A stretch of DNA of 56,930 nt from an uncultured Prevotellaceae bacterium. Its GTDB lineage: Bacteria > Bacteroidota > Bacteroidia > Bacteroidales > Bacteroidaceae. The position numbers and the translations under genes were made by a program. Position 1 is the stretch's first letter. Each line of letters begins with the position of its first letter. The notes below the pieces were generated by a model that had not been told where the DNA came from, searched no databases, and was given only the letters and a program-made list of their open reading frames with translations. The DNA lies in assembly GCA_902771785.1 (NCBI GenBank), contig CACXYH010000014.1, forward strand, positions 1 to 56,930. The letters run 5' to 3'. Below are positions 16,472-25,808 of this stretch, one piece after another.

Positions 16472-16692
16472 ACTTTGTGACATTTGACTTTGTGACATTA
16501 AGCAACTTCCATAACTACATCGGCAGTAAAATCCCTGAAATTTTACAGTTCAATGTTAAAATTATATAATATTATAATAATATTAATAATATATATAATA
16601 ATATTAAAATATAATACTATATATTTTCTTATGCATTTCTATCTCCTAACTATTGAACCACCTTAATGTCACAACGTCACATGTCACAAAGT
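16472..16692. repeat. inverted repeat pair with TGTGACA motifs around AT-rich DNA
   Basis: 31-bp arms at 16472-16502 and 16662-16692 are inverted and identical except at two positions. Each holds two TTGTGACA copies. The 159-bp spacer includes a nearly pure A/T stretch (about 16555-16630). No coding frame, DnaA box cluster or gene was seen. It is similar in style to the TGTCAC arms of the element at 38085. Confidence 0.8.
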
Positions 16693-16756
16693 ACAAAACG
16701 GGGGATGAGACTGCCTGAAACAAAGAGCCTTATACGATTTCTTTTTCTGGCTCTTA

Positions 16757-16788
16757 TTTGGTAGTTTGCGAAAAATGTTGTAATTTTG
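16757..16788 (+). promoter_or_regulatory. promoter of the GH28 gene
   Basis: TTTG at 16757-16760, 20 bp, then TAATTTTG at 16781-16788. The ATG at 16828 follows 39 bp later. Confidence 0.7.
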
Positions 16789-16827
16789 CACTCTCAAACA
16801 AACCCAAAACAGACAAACTACGCAAAA

Positions 16828-18180
16828 ATGAAGCAGAAAATCCTGATGACGATGGCCGTACTCGTGCTCAGCATGCTCGGCACAACGGCTATGGCGAAGA
16901 AAAAACAAACGGTAAAAAACGACCTTTGGCCCAATGGCGAGCCCATTTCGGCTTGGTTTAGCGACACCACGAAGGTAAACGTGACGCAGCTGGGCAAGCA
17001 ATACGTGCTTACCGACTACGGCGTGCGCCAGGGAACGACCGAGATTCAGACCAAGGCCATCCAGGCCGTCATCGACCGCGCAGCCGCCGAGGGCGGAGGC
17101 GTCGTCGTCGTGCCCAAGGGCACCTTCTTCTCAGGCTCGCTCTTCTTCAAGCAAGGCACCCACCTCTACGTAGAGGAAGGAGGCGTGCTGAAAGGCTCCG
17201 ACCGCATTCGCGACTTCGAGATACGCGAGACGCGCATCGAGGGACAGACCTGCAAGTATTTCGTGGCACTCATCAATGCCGACGGCCTCGACGGCTTCAC
17301 CATCGCCGGCAAGGGCACCATCGACGGCAACGGTACCGACTACTGGGAGGAGTTCTGGATTCGCCGCCAATGGAACCGCCAATGCACCAACAAGGACGCC
17401 CAGCGCCCCCGTCTCACCTATATCTCTAACTCGAAGAACGTCACCATCCAGGACGTGCGGCTCATCAACTCGCCCTTCTGGACAAACCACATCTACCGTT
17501 GCGACCACGTGCGCTACCTCGACCTCTACATCTATTCGTCGACCGTCGACATCAAGGGCCCGTCGACCGATGCCATCGACATCGACGTGTGCCACGACGT
17601 GCTCGTGCGCGGCTGCTATATGAACGTCAACGACGATGCCGTCGTGCTCAAGGGCGGCAAGGGCACCTTTGCCGACCAGGCACCCGAGAACGGCCCTTGC
17701 TACAACATTCTCGTGGAGAACTGCCATTATGGCACGGTGCATGGCTGCATGACACTCGGCTCCGAGTCGGTTCACGACTGGAACGTCATCATGCGCAACT
17801 GCCATGCTGACAACACCAACAACGTGCTCTGGCTGAAGATGCGCCCAGACACCCCGCAGCACTATGAATACGTGCGCGTGGAGAACTTCACGGGCAAGTG
17901 CCGCAACTTCCTGCTCGTGCGCCCCTGGACGCAGTTCTACGAGAAGCAGGACCGCCCCGACATGCCGCTCTCACAATGCAACGACATCACCTTCCGCAAC
18001 TGCCAGATGGATTGCGGCACCTTCTTCAACGTGACCGGCAGCGACAAGTATGTGCTGAAGAACTTCACCTTCGAAGGCATGAACATGAAGGATGCAGCCA
18101 AGGAGAAAGCCTTCACCCAGCGCCCCATCGAGAACCTGACGCTGAAAAACGTCGTGGTCAACGGCGAGCGCATCGAGTGA
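16828..18180 (+). CDS. glycoside hydrolase family 28 (polygalacturonase-like)
   Basis: 450 residues from ATG 16828 with a signal peptide (cleaved near AMA). The GH28 right-handed beta-helix motifs are present with variations: STDAIDID (usual NTDG), NVNDDAVVLKGG (the DD pair), VHGCMTLGSES (usual GHG) and LWLKMRP (usual RIK). It probably acts on pectin, as a periplasmic galacturonidase or rhamnogalacturonidase. The changes in the NTD and GHG motifs are typical of exo-acting or divergent subfamilies. No other pectin genes are adjacent. It is followed by a hairpin at 18207. Confidence 0.85.
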   Translation: MKQKILMTMAVLVLSMLGTTAMAKKKQTVKNDLWPNGEPISAWFSDTTKVNVTQLGKQYVLTDYGVRQGTTEIQTKAIQAVIDRAAAEGGGVVVVPKGTFFSGSLFFKQGTHLYVEEGGVLKGSDRIRDFEIRETRIEGQTCKYFVALINADGLDGFTIAGKGTIDGNGTDYWEEFWIRRQWNRQCTNKDAQRPRLTYISNSKNVTIQDVRLINSPFWTNHIYRCDHVRYLDLYIYSSTVDIKGPSTDAIDIDVCHDVLVRGCYMNVNDDAVVLKGGKGTFADQAPENGPCYNILVENCHYGTVHGCMTLGSESVHDWNVIMRNCHADNTNNVLWLKMRPDTPQHYEYVRVENFTGKCRNFLLVRPWTQFYEKQDRPDMPLSQCNDITFRNCQMDCGTFFNVTGSDKYVLKNFTFEGMNMKDAAKEKAFTQRPIENLTLKNVVVNGERIE

Positions 18181-18206
18181 CCTCTGCCAGCGAAAACGAC
18201 CTGAAG

Positions 18207-18247
18207 GCGTGCCAAAATGTCAGACAAAAGCGTTTTGGCACGCTTTT
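18207..18247 (+). terminator. hairpin terminator overlapping the groES promoter region
   Basis: Perfect 11-bp inverted repeat GCGTGCCAAAA (18207-18217) / TTTTGGCACGC (18233-18243) followed by TTTT. It can end the GH28 transcript, and its right arm is part of the sigma-54-like element below. Confidence 0.6.
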
Positions 18248-18251
18248 AGCA
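18236..18251 (+). promoter_or_regulatory. sigma-54-like promoter of groES-groL
   Basis: TGGCACGCTTTTAGCA has GG and GC exactly 10 bp apart and matches the -24/-12 consensus TGGCACG-N4-TTGCA at all fixed positions but one. No CIRCE element or TAnnTTTG box was seen before groES. Inferred from sequence only. Confidence 0.45.
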
Positions 18252-18312
18252 TAGAGTAAGGCAGAAAAAATAAAAACATTAATATTAAACATTCAATAAA
18301 ATAATAAGTATT

Positions 18313-18585
18313 ATGACAATTAAACCATTAGCTGACCGCGTGCTGGTATTGCCCGCACCGGCCGAAGAGAAAATCGGCGGCATTATCATTCCCGACACCG
18401 CCAAGGAGAAACCCCTACACGGCATCATCAAGGCCGCCGGCAAGGGAACAAAGGACGAAGAGATGATTCTCAAAGAGGGCGACGAAGTGCTCTACGGCAA
18501 ATATAGCGGCACCGAAATCGAGCTCGAAGGCGAAAAATATCTCATGATGCGCCAGAGCGACGTGCTCGCTATTATCGAAAAGTAG
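18313..18585 (+). CDS. groES: co-chaperonin GroES
   Basis: 90 residues. It forms the heptameric lid of the chaperonin. Typical segments are [12 protein letters not shown] (3-14), the mobile loop with [13 protein letters not shown] (22-34) and the C-terminal [12 protein letters not shown]. The gene is 89 bp upstream of groL, and that spacer is filled with short A/T-rich direct repeats. Stress induction is likely. Confidence 0.97.
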   Translation: MTIKPLADRVLVLPAPAEEKIGGIIIPDTAKEKPLHGIIKAAGKGTKDEEMILKEGDEVLYGKYSGTEIELEGEKYLMMRQSDVLAIIEK

Positions 18586-18593
18586 TCATATTT

Positions 18594-20306
<1,713 letters not shown>

Positions 20307-20343
20307 TGAAGAAATCGCCTTAGAAAGAAACATTATTGGCTGA

Positions 20344-20378
20344 GAGTGGCCTGCCTTCTGGGTGGGCTGCTCTTTTTT
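20344..20378 (+). terminator. terminator after groL
   Basis: Stem GAGTGGCC/GGCTGCTC (20344-20351, 20365-20372; two G-U pairs) followed by six T. Confidence 0.65.
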
Positions 20379-20444
20379 GGTGCGTTTTTTCTTGCTTTTT
20401 TTATTTTTGCGGCAGCAAAATGGTCGTTGTTACATTATTTTTTG

Positions 20445-20452
20445 TAACTTTG
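20445..20452 (+). promoter_or_regulatory. -7 element of the cytidylate-kinase-like gene
   Basis: TAACTTTG, 40 bp before the ATG at 20493. Confidence 0.65.
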
Positions 20453-20492
20453 CATCCCAAATACACATATTTACTAAATTATTTGCAAAGGC

Positions 20493-21143
20493 ATGAGCAC
20501 GAACGAAAGATTTGTCATTACGATTAATCGTGAGCTGGGTAGTGGCGGACGTACCGTTGGCCGATTGGTGGCCCAACGGTTGGGTGTCCCTTTCTACGAT
20601 AAGGCACTCATCCAGGCGCTCACGCAGAAATACAACCTGAGCGTGGCGGAAATAGAACGGATGAAAGGGCGCAACCATTCATGGTGGGCCGACTTCAAGC
20701 GTGCCATGAACATTGGAGCCCGACAAGGCGCTTCGCAATACGGCTACCGCCCCTCCGACATGCCCGATACGCTGACTACCGACGAGATGTTTCAGACGGA
20801 GCAGGAAGTGCTGAAGGGCATTGCTGCCGACGAGTCGTGCGTGGTGGCCGGGAGGAGCGGCTTCTTCGTGTTTCGCGACCATCCCCGCCATCTGAGCATC
20901 CTCATTCAGGCGTCGATGGACTATCGCGTGGCACGAGTGGCCCGCAAGCAGAACCTGACGCCAGAAGAGGCGCGAAAGACCATCGACCGCGTTGACGAAA
21001 TGCGCGAGAACTACGTGAGGAAGTACACAGGAACGTCACGCTACGACACCCGCAACTACGACCTCGTGCTCTCTGCCGACGGCAAGACGGAGGAGGAACT
21101 GGCCGACGTCATTATGATGTATATAGAAAAAAAACTGAAATAA
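20493..21143 (+). CDS. cytidylate kinase-like family protein
   Basis: 216 residues. It starts with ITINRELGSGGRTVGRLVA, a P-loop variant typical of the cytidylate-kinase-like family common in Bacteroidetes and Firmicutes, and has VVAGRSGFFVF and RRD-like basic residues in the lid (RVARVARKQNLTPEEA). The family is related to Cmk, but the true CMP kinase is a separate gene, so the substrate is unknown. The phosphotransferase gene starts 2 bp after its stop, so the two are cotranscribed. Confidence 0.8.
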   Translation: MSTNERFVITINRELGSGGRTVGRLVAQRLGVPFYDKALIQALTQKYNLSVAEIERMKGRNHSWWADFKRAMNIGARQGASQYGYRPSDMPDTLTTDEMFQTEQEVLKGIAADESCVVAGRSGFFVFRDHPRHLSILIQASMDYRVARVARKQNLTPEEARKTIDRVDEMRENYVRKYTGTSRYDTRNYDLVLSADGKTEEELADVIMMYIEKKLK

Positions 21144-21145
21144 CT

Positions 21146-22003
21146 ATGCGTGAAGAAGTGCAGAAAATAAACCTGGACGACTATTTCCAGACGGGCGAGG
21201 GTGGAACAGCCCTTACCTACAACCACAAAAACGGCAAGACGCTGGCCAAGCTCTTCATGTCGAGCGTGGCAGCAGATAATGCCGCTCGCGAGTTTCACAT
21301 CAACCAGGTGGTCTACGAGAGCGGACTGCCTACTCCCAAGCCTATCCGCCTGATTACCGACGGTACCCGCTTCGGAGCTGAGTACGAGCTTATCAGTCCC
21401 AAACGCTCCTTCACACGCATCATCTCGCAGGAGCCCGACAAGCTGGTGCCGCTCTCCGAACTCTTTGCCAAGCTTGCCAGGCAAATCCACCAGACTCCGG
21501 CCGACACCAAACGGCTGCCCGACATGAAAGAACTGGTTGGCTCTTGGATTGACCGCTTCAAAGAGCTGCCCGATACTTACAAACAACGTTTCCACAAATT
21601 CCTCGAAACGGTTCCCTCTACGCCCACCTGCCTGCATGGCGACCTGCATATTGGCAACATCATTACCGACGGACAACGCAACCTGTGGATTGACGTGGGC
21701 GACTTTGCCTATGGCGTTCCGGAATGGGACTTGGGCATGATGTATTACTCGGCAAACTTCTTGTCGCCAGAGCGATGCGACAATATCTTCCACCTCGACG
21801 TGCCCACCCTCAAGGCCCATTGGCAAGCCTTTGCGCCTGTCTACTACGGTACCGACTCAAAGGAAGCGTTAGAGGCCGAAGTGCGCAAACTCTATCCCTT
21901 CATTGCCACTAAGATTGCGTTCCTGATTAGCAAGCTGAGAAATGGAGATGGAGTCGTATCTGAGGCGCTCATGAAAATGTTTGACCAATTCATGCCGCAA
22001 TGA
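21146..22003 (+). CDS. aminoglycoside-phosphotransferase-like kinase (TIGR02172 type)
   Basis: 285 residues with a protein-kinase-like fold. The N-lobe begins with GGTALTYNHKNGKTLAKLF (nucleotide loop and Lys). The Brenner motif CLHGDLHIGNI (about 163-173) gives the catalytic Asp, and IDVGDFAYGVPEWDLG (about 182-197) gives the metal-binding Asp. The small-molecule substrate is unknown; antibiotic resistance should not be assumed. It follows the cytidylate-kinase-like gene by 2 bp. Confidence 0.75.
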   Translation: MREEVQKINLDDYFQTGEGGTALTYNHKNGKTLAKLFMSSVAADNAAREFHINQVVYESGLPTPKPIRLITDGTRFGAEYELISPKRSFTRIISQEPDKLVPLSELFAKLARQIHQTPADTKRLPDMKELVGSWIDRFKELPDTYKQRFHKFLETVPSTPTCLHGDLHIGNIITDGQRNLWIDVGDFAYGVPEWDLGMMYYSANFLSPERCDNIFHLDVPTLKAHWQAFAPVYYGTDSKEALEAEVRKLYPFIATKIAFLISKLRNGDGVVSEALMKMFDQFMPQ

Positions 22004-22043
22004 CGAAAAAGAATAAGAATAACTATAATAATAAAGGAATAAT

Positions 22044-22910
22044 ATGAAAAGAAGCATTTTAGCCGTGTTCCTCCTATGCACCACAATGGCTGTTCAAGCA
22101 CAAGAGCAGGAACAGGAGACCGTTAACGCCTATTTCACTACGAGTGAGATGCCCGACATGATGAAGTTCCTGCCTGGGCCTCCCGACAGCACTTCGGTGG
22201 CTTTCATGAACGATGTGGCTCGCTACTATTGGGGTAAGGAGATGCGCAAAGATCCTGAGCGGGCTGCTGAGGCTACGCGCGATGCCGTCTACGGACTGCC
22301 CACCATTCTCGCCGAGTTTGAAGAAGCCTTCGGCATGAAGATTAGCGCCGAGGAGACTCCTGAAATCTATAAAGTGCTGCTCGAGGGAACAGCTACCTGC
22401 GACAGCATCTGCACCATTCCAAAGGCCACCTACATGCGTCGCCGCCCCTTCATGGTGTTCAACGAGGCAACGCTCTATCCTGAGGACGAACCTGCCTTGC
22501 GCAAGAACGGTTCCTACCCCTCGGGCCACACTCTTCTGGGTTGGAGCGCAGCACTCCTGATGTCGGAAATCAACCCCGACCATGCTACGGAGATTCTTGC
22601 CCGCGGCTATCGTTATGGTGAGAATCGTCTGGTGGTGGGTGCCCATTGGCAGAGCGATACCGATGCAGCACGTCTGGCAGCCTCGGCAGCCTATGCGCGT
22701 CTGCATACCAGCGAGCGCTTCCTGGAGCAGATGAAGAAGGCACGTGCCGAGTACAAGGCGTTGACAGAGGTTCCGACAGCTGTCCGTTCTGCCAAAATCG
22801 TGTCGATGAATGCGTCGGATGGTGCTGCCTATACCTTGCAGGGCACGCCTGCCGACGACAATACGCATGGTGTAGTCATCAAGAACCATCAGAAGGTGTT
22901 GAGAAAATAA
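22044..22910 (+). CDS. class A non-specific acid phosphatase (PAP2 superfamily)
   Basis: 288 residues with a signal peptide (cleaved near AVQAQ). All three PAP2 motifs are visible: K-x6-RP in KATYMRRRP (about 127-135), GSYPSGHT (about 156-163, the class A signature), and R-x5-H-x2-D in RLVVGAHWQSD (about 195-205). It is a periplasmic phosphomonoesterase. It lies 24 bp upstream of another phosphatase-domain lipoprotein on the same strand, suggesting a joint role in phosphate scavenging. Confidence 0.9.
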   Translation: MKRSILAVFLLCTTMAVQAQEQEQETVNAYFTTSEMPDMMKFLPGPPDSTSVAFMNDVARYYWGKEMRKDPERAAEATRDAVYGLPTILAEFEEAFGMKISAEETPEIYKVLLEGTATCDSICTIPKATYMRRRPFMVFNEATLYPEDEPALRKNGSYPSGHTLLGWSAALLMSEINPDHATEILARGYRYGENRLVVGAHWQSDTDAARLAASAAYARLHTSERFLEQMKKARAEYKALTEVPTAVRSAKIVSMNASDGAAYTLQGTPADDNTHGVVIKNHQKVLRK

Positions 22911-22934
22911 TCTTTTTTTAAGTATAAGCTCTAT

Positions 22935-24677
22935 ATGAAAAGGATACTGAACTGGGTGCTGGCCGCCACCCTTATCTGCGGCCCGATGCTGCTCTCTTCC
23001 TGTACGAACGAAGACAATAGCATTGCCACGACACCGGCCAAGAAAGAGTACTTCACGTTGTGGAACTCGTGCGAGGCCTTGAGCGCTTTGAAGGAATACG
23101 TGCAGGACGTGACCAATCCGGCCTCGAAGAACTTTATCAAGCCAGAAGACCGTATCGCCACGTTCGACATGGACGGAACCTTCGTCGGCGAGCTCTATCC
23201 CAGCTATTTCGAATACAACTTGCTGGAGCATCGCGTGCTCGACGACAAAGACTACAAGGACATTGCCCCCGACGACGTCAAGGAGACGGCACAGGAAATC
23301 CGCGATTTCGTCAGGTTCGGCCAGAAGTTGCCTGCCCATTTCGACATGAAGCATGCCCAGGCTGCCGCAAAGGCTTATGCCGGCATGACGCTGGCTCAGT
23401 TCGATGCCTACGTCAAGGCGTATGCAGCCCTGCCGGCCAACGGCTTTAAGGGAATGACCTACGGCCAGAGCTTCTATAAGCCCATGCTCGAGGTGTTCGA
23501 CTACCTGAAGGACAACGGCTTTACCTATTACGTCGTTTCTGGCTCCGACAGGTTCATCTGCCGTTCGCTGGTTGCTGCTATCGGTATCGAGCCCAATCGC
23601 GTGATTGGCATGGACGTGAAGCTCCGCTCTACCAGCCAGGGTACCGAGGAGGGCGTCAACTATACGATGGGCAAGGAGGAAGACCTCGTGCGTACCGACG
23701 AGCTCATCATCAAGAACCTGAAAACCAATAAGGTGCTTCAAATCACCCAGGAGATAGGCAAGGTGCCCGTCCTCTCCTTTGGCAATAGCGGCGGCGACTG
23801 CGCTATGCACAACTACGCCTTGAGCAATCCGTTGCATCGTTCGGCTGCCTTCATGCTCATCGCCGACGACGAAGCCCGCGACCATGCCAACCGCGCGAAA
23901 GCCCTCGGACTGGCCAAGCAATGGAGCGAAGCCGGCTACCACGTTATCTCGATGCGCGACAACTTCAGAACCATCTATGGCGACGGCGTGGAGAAAACCG
24001 ACTTCACGTTCCCCGTCGATACGAAAGCCCTAACCGACTGGCAGGCAGGAAGAACCGTTAGCGCCGAGGCTGTAGAGGCCTTCGGCGGGGTCGACAAGTG
24101 CTTTGCCGCCGAACCCATTCCCGATGGCGTGTGGCAACGCATGCAGGGCAAGACCTACAAGGAGAATCCCTACATCGGACGCGATGACCTGCGCCACATC
24201 CGCGCCTTGCATTGGGATTACGACGACCAGATTCACGTGGGCGAGATGATTTGCAATGCCCAGATTGCCGACCGCGTGGCCCGCATCCTGCGCCAGCTCT
24301 ATGATGCGAAGTATCCCATCCAGCGGATGGTGCTGCCCGATGTCTATAATGCCGACGACGAGACTCAGATGCGTGCCAACAATACCTCGTGCTTCTGCTA
24401 TCGTGCCATCGCCGGTTCCACGAAGCTTTCGAAGCATGCACGTGGCTTGGCTGTCGACATCAATACCCTCTACAATCCTTATTATAAGGATCGTGCCGAC
24501 GGCACGCGCTTCATTCAGCCCGCAACCGCCGAGGAGTATTGCGACCGCACAAAATCATTCCCCTACAAGATAGACCACAACGACCTCTGCTTCCGTCTCT
24601 TTACCGAGGCTGGCTTCGAGTGGGGTGGCGACTGGACCACGTGCAAGGACTTCCAGCATTTCGAACTCATCGAGTAA
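22935..24677 (+). CDS. lipoprotein fusing a HAD phosphatase to an M15 peptidase domain
   Basis: 580 residues. Lipobox LSSC (Cys23) places it in the periplasm or on the surface. The HAD half (about 65-350) has motif I FDMDGT (Asp78, Asp80), motif II VVSGSD and motif IV GNSGGDCAM. The second half (about 385-578) is a D-Ala-D-Ala-carboxypeptidase-like M15 domain with zinc ligands in HARGLAVDI and a final CKDFQHFE. The reading frame is continuous with no slippage. HAD and M15 in one polypeptide is unusual; joint work on phosphorylated cell-wall fragments is only a guess. The RelA/SpoT-type gene begins 14 bp downstream. Confidence 0.82.
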   Translation: MKRILNWVLAATLICGPMLLSSCTNEDNSIATTPAKKEYFTLWNSCEALSALKEYVQDVTNPASKNFIKPEDRIATFDMDGTFVGELYPSYFEYNLLEHRVLDDKDYKDIAPDDVKETAQEIRDFVRFGQKLPAHFDMKHAQAAAKAYAGMTLAQFDAYVKAYAALPANGFKGMTYGQSFYKPMLEVFDYLKDNGFTYYVVSGSDRFICRSLVAAIGIEPNRVIGMDVKLRSTSQGTEEGVNYTMGKEEDLVRTDELIIKNLKTNKVLQITQEIGKVPVLSFGNSGGDCAMHNYALSNPLHRSAAFMLIADDEARDHANRAKALGLAKQWSEAGYHVISMRDNFRTIYGDGVEKTDFTFPVDTKALTDWQAGRTVSAEAVEAFGGVDKCFAAEPIPDGVWQRMQGKTYKENPYIGRDDLRHIRALHWDYDDQIHVGEMICNAQIADRVARILRQLYDAKYPIQRMVLPDVYNADDETQMRANNTSCFCYRAIAGSTKLSKHARGLAVDINTLYNPYYKDRADGTRFIQPATAEEYCDRTKSFPYKIDHNDLCFRLFTEAGFEWGGDWTTCKDFQHFELIE

Positions 24678-24691
24678 GAAGTTTTCAAATT

Positions 24692-25786
24692 ATGAAATAT
24701 CAGCTTGACATGCATAGCGAACAGCTCATGGAGGAATACCATGAGCGGTTAGCTGTTTACGAGCGTTTGGCGCAGTTGGCCAACGAGGCGTTGCGTCATG
24801 CATTGGAGACGCAGCACCTGCACGTAACGACGATGGAGTTTCGCGTAAAAACCGAAGACTCCTTGGCAGGCAAGCTGGAGCTGAAAGGTGCAAAATACCA
24901 TACCCTTAGCGATGTGACCGATATCGTTGGCATACGTGTGGTGACGTTCTATAGTGCCGACGTTGACAAGGTGGCTGCCATTGTCAGCGAGACCTTCAAC
25001 GTAGACTGGAGCAAGTCGGTCGACAAGCGTAAGCTGCATAGGCTCGATAGTTTCGGCTACAACTCGTTACACTACATTTGTTCTTTGCCGAAGCAGATTG
25101 TCGACGACCCGGACATGCCGTTGCTCAACGAGCTGCCCTTCGAAATACAGATGCGTACGGCCATGCAGCACGTGTGGAGCACGCTCGACCACGATACGGG
25201 CTATAAGGGTGATGTGAAGATTCCTCGCGAGTATATGCGTCAGTTCAATCGGCTGGCGGGCATGTTGGAGCTGATTGACGAGGAGTTCAGCCGACTGCGC
25301 AACACGTTGACCGACTATCGGCGGCAGATGCTGGCGTTGGAGGCTTCCGGACAGCTCGACGACGTTGACTTGAATGCCGACACGTTCCGTCGCTATTTAG
25401 AGACGAACCCCTTCGTCCGTCTGAACCAGCGCATTGCTGCCATCAACCAGGCCGAGCTGTATCCGGTACCGATGATGCCCTTCTTGCGCGTACTCCAGAA
25501 AATGGGGTTTGAAACCCTTGGCGACGTGAACCGACTCATCGAGGAATATAGCGATGATGCCTATCGGCTGGCGGTATCGCAGCTCGGAACTACCGACCTC
25601 GACATCCTTTCCGACAACATCGGTTTGCAAAATCTATGTTATGTCTACGTATTGAAGCAGGGTGGGGGACTGACGGGACTCTGTAACGTGCTCGACTGGC
25701 TGAAAGGCTATGACCCTGCCAACATGGAGTTGGCTAAGGTGTTGCTTGAACAGGCACGGAGAATTAACTGGAACGAAGAGAAGTGA
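24692..25786 (+). CDS. RelA/SpoT-type (p)ppGpp synthetase (small, no hydrolase)
   Basis: 364 residues from ATG 24692. The synthetase domain (about 25-190) shows KLELKGAKYHTL, DIVGIRVVTFY, FGYNSLHY and EIQMRTAMQHVWSTLDHD. There is no HD hydrolase and no TGS/ACT domain; a helical C-terminal extension of about 150 residues follows. It should make (p)ppGpp from GTP/GDP and ATP as a small alarmone synthetase. It is the first gene of a close trio with the SpoIIE-type phosphatase (22 bp downstream) and STAS protein. Confidence 0.8.
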   Translation: MKYQLDMHSEQLMEEYHERLAVYERLAQLANEALRHALETQHLHVTTMEFRVKTEDSLAGKLELKGAKYHTLSDVTDIVGIRVVTFYSADVDKVAAIVSETFNVDWSKSVDKRKLHRLDSFGYNSLHYICSLPKQIVDDPDMPLLNELPFEIQMRTAMQHVWSTLDHDTGYKGDVKIPREYMRQFNRLAGMLELIDEEFSRLRNTLTDYRRQMLALEASGQLDDVDLNADTFRRYLETNPFVRLNQRIAAINQAELYPVPMMPFLRVLQKMGFETLGDVNRLIEEYSDDAYRLAVSQLGTTDLDILSDNIGLQNLCYVYVLKQGGGLTGLCNVLDWLKGYDPANMELAKVLLEQARRINWNEEK

Positions 25787-25808
25787 TTAAAGCGCGAAGA
25801 AAAAAGAT

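Noticed and set aside
16551-16640. Replication origin from the A/T-rich stretch with iteron-like arms
   Set aside because: No DnaA-box cluster, dnaA, dnaN or rep gene nearby; A/T richness alone is not enough.
21146-22003. Aminoglycoside resistance gene
   Set aside because: The fold is that of a broad kinase family; nothing in the sequence or neighbourhood points to antibiotic modification.
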